Source: a virus. Taken from it: a stretch of 64,000 bases of DNA. The translations under genes and the position numbers were made by a program. The stretch spans positions 21,175 through 85,174 of IMG/VR virus record IMGVR_UViG_3300045825_000261. One strand, 5' to 3'. Below, piece by piece: positions 1 to 8,700 of the stretch (the stretch's first letter is position 1; each line of letters opens with the position of its first letter). The notes below the pieces were generated by a model. It had not been told where the DNA came from, did no database searches, and saw nothing but the letters and a program-made list of their open reading frames with translations.

Positions 1-244
1 TGATAAGGTCACGGTAGCAGTCCTTTGTTGGATTCAGCACCGACGGGGGCAGACTGCCACGAACATGAAACAGATCACCGCCATGAATGATCGTGTCACC
101 TCCAGCCTTTCGTACTTCGGCAGCGCAACGCCTTGTCTCGTCCAGAAGAATCTGCAATCGTGAGTTCACGCCATTTGGCAGAGTTTCTGAAAAGGCAGAC
201 CAGCTATGGTGATGACTATCTGAGATAATTCCGTAAGGGCGCAT
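1..244 (-). CDS. SbcD/Mre11-like metallophosphoesterase, N-terminal part
   Basis: Reading the minus strand from an ATG at 244 gives an open frame that runs off the left edge (about 81 codons seen). It opens with MRPYGIISDSHHHSW, which supplies a D-x-H metal motif (D9, H11), followed by HGGDLFHVRG around residues 54-63, the second metal motif (GD). This pattern is typical of calcineurin-type nucleases such as SbcD/Mre11, which process DNA ends together with an SbcC/Rad50 ATPase. A GAGG sequence precedes the start, and the upstream gene stops 2 bases before the ATG, so translation is probably coupled. The C-terminal part and any SbcC partner lie outside the window, so the exact subfamily is inferred. 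Confidence 0.75.
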   Translation of the reverse strand, partial: MRPYGIISDSHHHSWSAFSETLPNGVNSRLQILLDETRRCAAEVRKAGGDTIIHGGDLFHVRGSLPPSVLNPTKDCYRDLI

Positions 245-245
245 A

Positions 246-536
246 TTAAACCTCACACTCGTCTGGAATTTCAAAATATTCACCTTCGGTATAAGGCACT
301 GACGCAACGTAATACCCGATGCTGTTTACATAACGGTATCCGGAAACAACACAGGTGCAGCCGTCATCACCATCAACCAAAGTCCACACGAGTCGTTCAT
401 CGAACTTACCCATCACAAACCTATACTCTTCGCCGTAAGTTTCAAACATGAAACCGTCACTTGAGGCGTTTTCATCAAAGTGATTCTTTACCGGCTTGAA
501 CTTCTCAAGAAAATGCTCCCAACTTATTATGCTCAT
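246..536 (-). CDS. Small acidic protein of unknown function
   Basis: A 96-residue protein beginning MSIISWEHF, rich in D/E and aromatic residues. I placed the start at 536 because a GGAGG ribosome site sits 4 bases upstream. The longer frame starting at 572 would run through the operator palindrome at 547-564 and has no such site. No domain recognised. It ends 2 bases before the SbcD-like gene and is probably co-transcribed with it. Confidence 0.6.
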   Translation of the reverse strand: MSIISWEHFLEKFKPVKNHFDENASSDGFMFETYGEEYRFVMGKFDERLVWTLVDGDDGCTCVVSGYRYVNSIGYYVASVPYTEGEYFEIPDECEV

Positions 537-546
537 ATAACCTCCA

Positions 547-564
547 TCAGTCATAAGTGACTTA
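547..564. promoter_or_regulatory. Operator palindrome, site 1
   Basis: Copy of the genome-wide palindrome: TCAGTCA-TAAG-TGACTTA. It lies immediately upstream of, and touching, the ribosome site of the 246-536 gene, so bound protein could block transcription or translation initiation there. Confidence 0.6.
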
Positions 565-774
565 TCAACCAAACTTATAAAAAATATGCTGCCCTATTAC
601 TGCAACCTTCTTCATTCCACGATCTTTAGTGACAACCGTACAGACTCGATCAGCATCGTGACCGGCACGATTCCAAGTAACCTGCGCAACGGCGTGCTGC
701 CCCGCAAGCGGTTGTTTGCGACTTTCGTGATAGATGTTGAGGCTCAGACAAACGAGCGCTGCTGCGAGAACCAT
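565..774 (-). pseudogene. Truncated SleB/CwlJ-type cell wall hydrolase
   Basis: The 69-residue product starts MVLAAALVCLSLNIYHESRK and continues GQHAVAQVTWNRAG, which matches the N-terminal signature of SleB/CwlJ cell wall hydrolases (an alpha-helical start, then N-x-Y-x-E-x-R and G-x-x-AVAxVxxNR). The frame ends after about 20 further unrelated residues, so most of the domain is missing. An AAAGGGA site precedes the ATG. It may be a decayed remnant or a short protein reusing the helical start. Intact family members hydrolyse peptidoglycan; this one probably cannot. Confidence 0.5.
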
Positions 775-820
775 AGCGTCCCTTTCAATTTGTTACTGCG
801 ATGTAAGTATGATAATCGAG

Positions 821-838
821 TAAGTCAGGAGTGACTAT
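821..838. promoter_or_regulatory. Operator palindrome, site 2
   Basis: TAAGTCA-GGAG-TGACTAT in the gap between the genes at 565-774 and 845-1207. On the minus strand a weak TATCAT box follows 8 bases after the palindrome. Confidence 0.65.
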
Positions 839-844
839 CTTATT

Positions 845-1207
845 TTAACGAATTTTTACCGTCTTTTCGATGTACTCAATGGTCGAGAATGGATTGACTC
901 TGAACTTTGCCAATGGCAAACCTCGCTGACGAGTCTGCTCATGACGAGCAAATGAGTACGGACTACTGAAGAAATCATCAATTAGGGCAATCCAAAATTT
1001 CTTTGAACTTCCCTTTCCTGTGACCACGCCGGCGGCAATTGCGCCGGCTGTCTTTGCCTTTTCGAGTACCGCAACGTCTAGCAGCCATGCGTTTGTCTTT
1101 CTACACACATCACGACTGCGCCTGTGAGCGAGATACACACCACTGCCGGCATCTAGGTAATACATGCCGGCGAATTCGCCATTAACCGTATGCGGTACTC
1201 GAATCAT
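845..1207 (-). CDS. Hypothetical protein, 120 aa
   Basis: Basic 120-residue protein (many R and K) with no recognised domain. Its ATG overlaps the stop of the preceding gene in a TAATG arrangement, so it is probably translationally coupled to the ASCH-like gene. Part of the recombination/early operon that starts further right. Confidence 0.6.
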   Translation of the reverse strand: MIRVPHTVNGEFAGMYYLDAGSGVYLAHRRSRDVCRKTNAWLLDVAVLEKAKTAGAIAAGVVTGKGSSKKFWIALIDDFFSSPYSFARHEQTRQRGLPLAKFRVNPFSTIEYIEKTVKIR

Positions 1208-1557
1208 TAAATTCTCCGTAGTGAAATTACCGTTGTTTTCTTTTCAACGTTTACAATGTGAGGCCCGTGAATTCGTAACAACACTTTAAAAAGTCTCTCG
1301 GCACTCTGCACACCTGAACCTTCCGCTATCTGGCTATGATTGCCTTCGGAGTGAAGCAGTAGCATTTCCCCAAGCTTACCGACATCAATAGCCTCAACGA
1401 CAGCTTTGCCAAATACCGACTTTTCCTTCTCATTCATAAGCAGGACTTCCTCACCGACCTTCAGCCTCGATGCGTAAAATCCGCCAATTCTAAATGTGTT
1501 GAATTGCTCTTCAACGCCCAATACAGGCGGTATAAACCCAATAACTCTTATTTCCAT
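1207..1557 (-). CDS. Possible ASCH/PUA-like domain protein
   Basis: About 116 residues from an ATG at 1557 preceded by GAGGG; an upstream GTG at 1584 is in frame but lacks a good ribosome site. The stretch FRIGGFYASRLKVGEEVLL followed by VFGKAVVEAI resembles the ASCH/PUA-like beta barrel, in which a G-x-x-a-x-x-lkxGdeV element is followed by a G-x-A-x-V strand. Such proteins bind RNA or modified nucleotides. The match is by eye only, and function remains open. It overlaps the next gene by one base. Confidence 0.4.
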   Translation of the reverse strand: MEIRVIGFIPPVLGVEEQFNTFRIGGFYASRLKVGEEVLLMNEKEKSVFGKAVVEAIDVGKLGEMLLLHSEGNHSQIAEGSGVQSAERLFKVLLRIHGPHIVNVEKKTTVISLRRI

Positions 1558-1606
1558 GACGCCCTCTATCAGTGAGTGAGACACCCAATGATAGAGGGGT
1601 GGTGGC

Positions 1607-2614
1607 TTATTTTGGCAACAATGCCGTCAATTCAGCTTGCAACCCTTCCTTTTCAACCTTTTCAGCAAGCGCTTTTTTGTAATAACTTTTACCGTCAGTC
1701 CAAGTTACACGCGCACCGCCTGATGGTATCAATTTCTTATCCACCAGATAGTCGATCAGGCTCGTGGTGGTATCGAAGCTTGCTGCGCCCAATTCGTCAA
1801 ACGACATACGCAGCGAAGTCTCACTAAATGGCTTCGTCAATTTAGACTTCACGCACTGAATCGAAACCATCTGCCCAACAAACTCTTTCTCACCGCCACG
1901 CTCTTCCATGATCTTCTTGCGTCCTAGAGCCAGACGAGCGGTAGCGTAGAACTCCATCGCCTTACCGCCTGGGGTTGTGCGAGGATCGCCATACACAACC
2001 CCAGGCTTCAGGCGCATCTGATTCAGGTACAAAAATGTCGCATTACTTTCTTCGCAGAAGTGAGCCATAGACTTCAGCGTAGTCGATGTAACGCGAGCCA
2101 AAGCTGTCGTGTCGTTCATTGAAAGTTCGTCCAATTCCTTATCGGCGACCGACTTTGGTAAAGCTGCGGCAATCGAGTCGAATACGAACAAGATTGGCGC
2201 GTCTTTTGAAATTGCGCCAGATGCACGAATCAGACGCGCTGCCTTACCTGCAATCATATTGCCCTCCTCCCAAGTCTTAGGCTTGTGATAAATCCAGTGA
2301 GGGCGTTTTGTATTCAGGCCAAACCCTTCCGCCAAATGAACGTCGAAAGATCGCTCCCAATCAATGAAGCCGGCGACGCCACCCATTCGTTGAGCCTCAA
2401 CCATCCACTTCGTTGCTAAAGCAGTCTTGCCCGTTGAGGACTCGCCGAACATTTCAACCATGCGACCGAATGGCAAACCGCCATCATAGCGACCAGACAT
2501 GATTTTGTTCAGCGGTGGAAAGCCCGTGTCAATAAACTGCGATACCGCTTGGTTGCCTGCGTTGTCGCCCAACTCTTTAAGCAGCGCTGCTGCCAAGTCA
2601 TCTGATGCGCTCAT
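1607..2614 (-). CDS. RecA/UvsX-like recombinase
   Basis: 335 residues with the RecA core in order: Walker A GESSTGKT at 57-64, the catalytic glutamate in FIDWERSF (E87), Walker B LFVFDS near 142-147, a loop with TTPGGKAMEFYA near 213-224, and LNQMR near 197-201. The protein should form ATP-dependent filaments on single-stranded DNA for strand exchange during phage replication and repair. Its ATG overlaps the TAA of the small membrane gene. It sits in one operon with the flap exonuclease and the SSB, as expected for a recombination-dependent replication module. Confidence 0.93.
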   Translation of the reverse strand: MSASDDLAAALLKELGDNAGNQAVSQFIDTGFPPLNKIMSGRYDGGLPFGRMVEMFGESSTGKTALATKWMVEAQRMGGVAGFIDWERSFDVHLAEGFGLNTKRPHWIYHKPKTWEEGNMIAGKAARLIRASGAISKDAPILFVFDSIAAALPKSVADKELDELSMNDTTALARVTSTTLKSMAHFCEESNATFLYLNQMRLKPGVVYGDPRTTPGGKAMEFYATARLALGRKKIMEERGGEKEFVGQMVSIQCVKSKLTKPFSETSLRMSFDELGAASFDTTTSLIDYLVDKKLIPSGGARVTWTDGKSYYKKALAEKVEKEGLQAELTALLPK

Positions 2615-2847
2615 TAGAAATGCTCCTCTTTAGTTTTTTCAGGTTCGACAACTTCATCTTCTTCCATCATCAGCTCAAGACTTTTCGCCACGTCTGCCGT
2701 CTTCCAGTAAATTGCAGCGAATGCAAAAACAAGCGCAGACCCATAGCGGCCAGCCATCGCGAAAGCCAAAGTCATAAAGAAGAAAAAATTCTCCATAATA
2801 TTCAACACAATGCCAATCAACGCTACTTTCATAAAATGAAAATTCAT
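2614..2847 (-). CDS. Small membrane protein with acidic tail
   Basis: 77 residues from ATG 2847, which follows AGGGA and begins 1 base after the exonuclease stop; an earlier in-frame start lies inside the exonuclease gene and is less likely. Two hydrophobic segments (about residues 6-26, including an FFFF run, and 33-47) are followed by a highly acidic C-terminus (EEDEVVEPEKTKEEHF). Probably an inner-membrane protein; role unknown. Coupled by TAATG to recA. Confidence 0.6.
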   Translation of the reverse strand: MNFHFMKVALIGIVLNIMENFFFFMTLAFAMAGRYGSALVFAFAAIYWKTADVAKSLELMMEEDEVVEPEKTKEEHF

Positions 2848-2848
2848 A

Positions 2849-3850
2849 CTATTTCCCTTCAAACGGACTGCAAAAATGATCCAAGTTTCTCGTGATGCTG
2901 GCAAAGTTCAACTCTTGGCACAGTCCTTCAAACTCGATTTTATTCAATGGTTCGGAAACGATCGTCACGTCCTTCGGGTCAGGCTTTACAACCTTCAACA
3001 ACTGCATCATCCTCAGATTGCGGTTGAAAATGATTCGCCCCTGTCCGGGCCACTCGCTCATGTACTTCTTGATCGCCTTGTCGTCAAAGTCATCGCCGGT
3101 ATAGTTGATAGCCCACTGCTCTTTCGTCTGATCGCACCGCCCCTTCCACAGATTAACGTGGGGCTTCTTGGTGGGGATGAATGAACCGTCGTCACACTGA
3201 GCCCAGAACGCACGAACAGAACCGAACTCAGCTATGAACTCTGGCGCACCTTTTTCACCGATACCACCAACGCCAGAAATGCAGTCTGACGAATCGCCTT
3301 GCAAACACTTAGCTTCAAGAAAGCCATAAGGCGTTTTGCATCCGGTGTAGTCTGTGAAATTCTTCATCGTCACAATCTTGGCGTCGTCGCGCAAATCTCG
3401 CCACGTAACGCCTGGACGAACAAGCTGAAGCCAATCGCCGTCACCGGTAATTAGCACAACCTCGTTACCTTCTTTTGCCATAAGCTGCGAAACAAGCAGT
3501 CCAGCAAGATCATCAGCCTCGTGCGTTGATGCCGTCATTTGACGAATTCCGAGATACTTCAATGCTTTTGTGATGTATGGACGCTGCTCGGCGTAAGCTT
3601 CGCGAACCTCCTTCTTTTTTGGATCATTGTCACGATTGCTCTTGTATTCAGGACACAGGTCAAACCGCCACTGAGCTTTACCGTCCCAAAGAACAATAAT
3701 TTGATAGCCTATGTAAGTCGTGCGCAGTTCGCGCATGGTCTTAATGAAGCCAAAAATCGCTTGCGTTTGAAGACTGCCTGACGTGAGCTTTGTCGCGTGG
3801 TGAGCGGCATACCCAACAGAGTTGCCGTCAATTATCAAAGTACGACTCAT
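2849..3850 (-). CDS. 5'-3' exonuclease / flap endonuclease
   Basis: 333 residues with the FEN/PIN order of acidic motifs: IIDGNS at 6-11, LWDGK at 54-58, EADD at 111-114, TGDGDW at 135-140, and GDSSDCISGVGGIGEKGA near 185-202, which combines two metal ligands with the helix-hairpin-helix. This is the architecture of T5 D15/T4 RNase H and the DNA polymerase I 5' nuclease, which remove RNA primers and flaps. A separate flap nuclease fits with a DnaE-type polymerase that has no such domain of its own. Confidence 0.9.
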   Translation of the reverse strand: MSRTLIIDGNSVGYAAHHATKLTSGSLQTQAIFGFIKTMRELRTTYIGYQIIVLWDGKAQWRFDLCPEYKSNRDNDPKKKEVREAYAEQRPYITKALKYLGIRQMTASTHEADDLAGLLVSQLMAKEGNEVVLITGDGDWLQLVRPGVTWRDLRDDAKIVTMKNFTDYTGCKTPYGFLEAKCLQGDSSDCISGVGGIGEKGAPEFIAEFGSVRAFWAQCDDGSFIPTKKPHVNLWKGRCDQTKEQWAINYTGDDFDDKAIKKYMSEWPGQGRIIFNRNLRMMQLLKVVKPDPKDVTIVSEPLNKIEFEGLCQELNFASITRNLDHFCSPFEGK

Positions 3851-3866
3851 ATTTTCTCCTTCAGAT

Positions 3867-3896
3867 GAAAACTGCCCAGATTAAGAGGCAGTTTTC
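3867..3896 (-). terminator. Intrinsic terminator after the SSB gene
   Basis: GAAAACTGCC (3867-3876) pairs with GGCAGTTTTC (3887-3896) around a 10-base loop. The T-rich 3' arm on the minus strand supports termination downstream of the SSB gene. Confidence 0.7.
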
Positions 3897-3914
3897 GTTC
3901 ACAGCTACAGACGA

Positions 3915-4766
3915 TTAGCCTTCAGTGCCGGTGCTGTCTTCAAACTCGCCAAGCAGATCATCAAGCTCGTCATCAAGAGCCGGTGATGCTTTTGCGGCCT
4001 TGATGTTGCGCTCAGATGCTCGCAAGCCTTCTTCCCGCTGATCATCAAGCGAACTCGCAGATGTTTTTGGACGATCTTCAGCAGATGCCGGTAACAAGCC
4101 TGCAACATTGTTGATGGCGTTCAGAGCACGTTTCTGGTTTTCCTCGTTCTCTTGCAGAACGTATTCGTCCAGATTGTTCAACTTGCCCATTACGTCATCA
4201 GGCATAGTCGAACGCTTGGCGCTGATCTGAACCGTGTACTTGGTGGTCAAACCTTTGCCATCGCGGTTGATTGTGATGATCTGAGGTTTTTCCTCGTCAA
4301 ACACGCCAGACGCCCACTCTTCAACGATTTCAACAATCTGACCGAAGACAGATTTGCCAACTTCGAGAATTTGAGGGGTTTTTGCTTCTGTCGTATCCAG
4401 AGCCAGTACGTTCAACAAATACTTCTGCTTACGCGCACCGCAAGCCGCTTCATCCAACTGCTTCAAAGTTTCCTCGTCACCAGCATCGGTCATACGAACG
4501 GCCTTGCCGATACCTTCGCAAACGGGACATGGGCGACCGTAAGTTGCGTCCATGCAAGGGTAGACCGCCTGAATGACACCAGCAGAGTCCTTGATGAAGT
4601 GTTGCCCAAACTCGTGAAAGTAGACGTGCTCTTCGCCTTTGCGCCAGCCTTGCAGCAGAACGTAGCGATTAGCGCCTGGATTTGGTTTGAGAGTTTTTGC
4701 CTTTTGTTTCAAGGCGGCCTTTTTCTGTTTCATAAGACCCATGAGTTTGCTTGTATCCATTGCCAT
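3915..4766 (-). CDS. gp32-like single-stranded DNA-binding protein
   Basis: 283 residues. A lysine-rich N-terminus is followed by an OB-type segment, a probable zinc site (H56, C71, C80, C83, the latter two in CPVC) like that of T4 gp32, and a very acidic C-terminal tail (DDELDDLLGEFEDSTGTEG) that in this family recruits replication partners. It should coat single-stranded DNA during replication and recombination. An AAGGAG site lies 8 bases before the ATG. Own promoter with operator at 4885-4902 and own terminator at 3867-3896. Confidence 0.82.
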   Translation of the reverse strand: MAMDTSKLMGLMKQKKAALKQKAKTLKPNPGANRYVLLQGWRKGEEHVYFHEFGQHFIKDSAGVIQAVYPCMDATYGRPCPVCEGIGKAVRMTDAGDEETLKQLDEAACGARKQKYLLNVLALDTTEAKTPQILEVGKSVFGQIVEIVEEWASGVFDEEKPQIITINRDGKGLTTKYTVQISAKRSTMPDDVMGKLNNLDEYVLQENEENQKRALNAINNVAGLLPASAEDRPKTSASSLDDQREEGLRASERNIKAAKASPALDDELDDLLGEFEDSTGTEG

Positions 4767-4884
4767 GATGTTTGCTCCTTGTTGAGATTGAATTTAAAAG
4801 TTAATGCCTTTAGATTTTCAGTACGCGACAACCAACCATTCGGAGGATCACCGCGTACCGTTTACCGTTTCAGCAACTATATTA

Positions 4885-4902
4885 TAGCTCACTACTGACT
4901 TA
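4885..4902. promoter_or_regulatory. Operator on the SSB promoter, site 3
   Basis: TAGCTCA-CTAC-TGACTTA. Read on the minus strand it is TAAGTCA-GTAG-TGAGC followed directly by TATAAT, a perfect -10 box for the SSB gene. Bound protein would cover the spacer and touch the -10. Confidence 0.75.
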
Positions 4903-4918
4903 CGTTACTTGGGAAATG

Positions 4919-5701
4919 TTACGCGGCTTCCCGTTTTGCCGACGACAGTGCGCGACTACGAAAATCGTCACGTTCACTTTGTTTTTCGAGAACGCGAGCG
5001 GCGCCCTTGTATTCATCACGCCGATCTGCACCCAACTGAATAATCATGTCGCGGCGATCCTTCAGGGCTTCGACGTTTTGCTTATTTATCGAGGCGATCG
5101 TGCCGGCTTCAATGACGGTATTCTTTGCCTTGAACCAGCGAGAGTCGAGCTTGACGGCGTTTTCAACCATCTTCTCAGTAACTTTCTCGCCTGAAGCCAC
5201 CAACTCCTTACGGTGGTGGTCGTACAGCGTTGCCTCTACAACCTCGAAGCGAGCCTTCAAGCGATCGTGCTGCGCCTCTGCACGGGCGGCTAATGTGCCG
5301 TAATAGGCACGCAGACCGCTTTGTTCGTACATACACGAATCCAGAGTTTCTTCAGTGACGCGAATGTCCTTGATGAACTTGGAAGAATCGACGTAATGTT
5401 GAAGACCGCTTGACGCTGTTTTTGGAACATCTTCATCAAGCTCGTCCGAAGCAGCAGTCTCTTCAACAACTTCCGCAACAGACTCTTTCACCTTAACCGG
5501 CGCTTCTTCGTCCACTAACTGCTCAGAAACACTCTCAACAGGCACTTCTTCGACCTTAACAGGCTCTTCGACCTCGACTACGGTCGCAGCAGGCGCTTTC
5601 GCAACAGCCTGGCTTTCGACAATCTTCGCGCTCTCCTCTTCGAGCTCCGCCATCAGCGATTCGATTTCGTCATCCGATACGTCAATTTCTTTTACTGCCA
5701 T
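4919..5701 (-). CDS. Recombination-mediator-like protein, unknown
   Basis: 260 residues: an acidic, valine/glutamate-rich and probably disordered N-terminal third (to about residue 95), then a helical, charged domain beginning around GLQHYVDSSKF with YEQSGLRAYYG and long amphipathic helices. Its place between the polymerase and SSB genes, and its helical character, recall UvsY-type mediators that load recombinase onto SSB-coated DNA. This is inference from context, as no diagnostic motif is visible. AAGGAG precedes the ATG. Confidence 0.5.
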   Translation of the reverse strand: MAVKEIDVSDDEIESLMAELEEESAKIVESQAVAKAPAATVVEVEEPVKVEEVPVESVSEQLVDEEAPVKVKESVAEVVEETAASDELDEDVPKTASSGLQHYVDSSKFIKDIRVTEETLDSCMYEQSGLRAYYGTLAARAEAQHDRLKARFEVVEATLYDHHRKELVASGEKVTEKMVENAVKLDSRWFKAKNTVIEAGTIASINKQNVEALKDRRDMIIQLGADRRDEYKGAARVLEKQSERDDFRSRALSSAKREAA

Positions 5702-5760
5702 TTCGCTCTCCTTACGTTATTGTTGCGACAAAATAATGATACATATTCAAGTCAGGAGCA

Positions 5761-5778
5761 TAAATCATTCCTGACTTA
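5761..5778. promoter_or_regulatory. Operator palindrome, site 4
   Basis: TAAATCA-TTCC-TGACTTA just downstream of the polymerase gene. An additional outer inverted repeat, AAGTCAGGA at 5750-5758 against TCCTGACTT at 5769-5777, overlaps it, so the region can also form a hairpin. Confidence 0.6.
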
Positions 5779-5782
5779 TCTC

Positions 5783-8700
5783 CTACTCTAGCATTTCTGC
5801 GACACGTTTGAATACGGAATCCAACACCTCTGACTTCGATGGATCAAAAACCAATTGTTGCGCATTCAGGCCACAAACTATCGAGGCATCGAGCTTCGGA
5901 TCATAGATCACCTTACCGGCGAGCTCCGCAGTGCCACCTTTCATTCCTGGCATAAAGAATTTGATCGCAGCAGAGCCCAGAGCCACAATGATCGCAGGCT
6001 TCACAATCTCAAGCTCATGCTCAAGGTAGTGTCTGCACCCATTTAGCTGCTCACTGGTCAAGAACTTGTCAGACTTTTTGGCCTTGACTAAGGTCGTGTA
6101 ATAACCGTCACCAGCAGATAAACCAGCATTCTTGATCGCTGCTTTAACAAACGCGGCAGAATCGCCTTCAAGCAGCTTATCAGCCCTCTCTTCTTGCCAC
6201 GAAGGACAATCCGAAACCACCATAAACTTCACCGTGGACTTCAAGCGAATGGTTGGGTGAGGCTGACTTGCAAGAGAGCATCCATCGCATTTTTTGTACT
6301 CCTGAACGAGAGAGATTATCTTGGCACGCAAAAACTTGTCCGATACATCGGTTGTTCTGTCTGACTTAACGGAGTCGATAATCAGTCCAGGCATAAGCTC
6401 GGTTTGATCCTTGCGGCGCTCAAAGTGTCGCGCAGACTTTGATCCAGCTTCAATCGCAGCATAAGCACCGACAAGACCAAGGTTCGCCACAACGGTAGCG
6501 TTTACTTTAGAGCCCTGCTCAAGCGCCGCCAACTCAAACTCTCTTGCAGTATCGAAGCGACCCTTGACCGGAGACTCCAAGTCCATACCCCATACCTCTT
6601 CAACCGTGCCGTCACGCTTTTTCTTCTGACGAATAACAACCCAATCACGATTGCGCTCACGAAGCTCCGCAATTCGCAGCGCGGTATTTTCAGAGATACC
6701 CTTCACCGCCGAGAATGGTGCGAGAATGTGCTTATCGTCAGGAATGGTGAACTTGTCGCGAGACAGGTTAATGTCTGGCGGAAGAACCTCAATGCCGCAA
6801 CTACGTGCGTCCGTAACCAATCCTGGCAACTTGTCCTCTTTCACGATACTCATACACGCAGCAAAGTATTCAGCTGGATAGCGACAGCGAACCCACATTG
6901 TCCATACCGAGATAATGGAGTATTCGACAGAGTGCGACTTATTGAAACCATAACCAGCAAACGCCTCAATCTTATCAAACAGATTACCCGCCTGCTCTTC
7001 TTCCATTCCGGACTTGATCAGACAGCCGTCAATCCACTTCTGACGCATTTCAGCCATCTTTTCACGGTCCTTCTTACCCATCGCTTTTCTCAAGTGATCA
7101 GCTTCAGCCCCAGTAAAGCCGGCAAGATCGACTGACAATTGCATGACCTGCTCCTGATACACAATAACGCTGTATGTGCTACCGAGCGCCGCTTCCATAT
7201 TGGGATGATCATAATATGGCGACTTGTAGCCTTGCTTAATCGCAACAAAGTCATCCATCAGACCTGAGTCCATTGGGCCAGGGCGGTACAGTGCGGTTGC
7301 GGCAGATATGTCTTCAAAGGTCAGGTCGCCACCTTCGGCAAGTGACTTCAGTAACTTACGCATGCCTGGGCTTTCAAATTGAAACACGCCTGTCGTGTCG
7401 CCACGCGCAAACGCATCCATTACATCTTTCTCTTCGAGTGGAATCTTGAGGTAGTCAACTATAATGCCGTGACGCTCCTTGATGTACTGCTTGGCTATCT
7501 CAAGAACATCGAGCGTTGAAAGCCCAAGAATATCCATCTTGATCAGCCCCCAATCTTCAACAACTCGCTTGTCCCAATTTACGACCGCCGATTCTGCGCG
7601 AGTCTCAACGACCGCACGTTCAACGAGAGGCTCACCAGCAACAACGATACCTGCGGCGTGCTGACCAAACGAACGCATAACACCCTCAAGGCGCAGCGCG
7701 TGACCCCAAATCTCAGGATTAGTGTCTCTGAACTTCTCAAGCTCCGGAACAGCGGCAGCGGCCTCGGTCAACGTAAAAGTCTGACCGTGATCTTTTGGAA
7801 CAAGCTTCGTTGCCATTAGGTCGATGCCGCTCATGCCATATACTCGACCAGTGTCGCGTAAAGCAGAGGCAGAAGCGAGCGTTGAGTAGTTCGACACACC
7901 GGCAACGTGATCAGCGCCGTACTTTTCAATCAGGTACTCAACGACCAAATGTCGCTTGCTGGACATGAAGTCAAGATCGGCATCAGGTAAGTCAAGACGC
8001 TCAGGATTAATGAAGCGCTCAAACAGCAGATCAAATCGAATTGGATCAACGTCAGTGATGCCAAGTAAGTACGCGACCAGCGAACCACCGACAGAACCGC
8101 GTCCTGGGCCAACGATGATCGAATTCTCTTTCGACCACATTACCAAGTCCTCAACCAGCAAAAAGTAGCCAGAGAAGCCCATCTTCTTCAAAACACTCAA
8201 TTCGTATTCGAGGCGAGCCTTGTACCTTGGCATCAGTTCTGCGGGCGGCAGATAACCGAGAACCGGATGCGTGAAGCGGCGCTTCCAGCCTGCCAGACAC
8301 TTTTTGCCAAGTGTCATGAACTCATTGTCTGACATTTTTGGAAGACAAGGCGCTTTCTTCTCAAATTTGTAATTGCACATATTGGCAAGAACTTCGATAT
8401 TGCGAACACCATCACCCCAAGCCTTCGATGCGTTTAGATCGTTCCATTCGACCTGACGCTTATGTGCAAGCTTAACCCGCTCAAGAATCTTTGTCGGCGC
8501 GTCGAGACAGAAGTCCTTCACGTACTGCTTTGGACGATACGTTACGGAAAGCTGAGTGTTGCTGGTAATGGCGTTCAATACCTGTAACGTGTCGGCATCG
8601 TCATTTTCGCGATACATTGCGGGGTATGTGACCAATGTCGGTGCGCCGACATACTCAGCCGCCTTGATCGCTTTCTCGTTAAGCGTATCGAACAGCGGGG

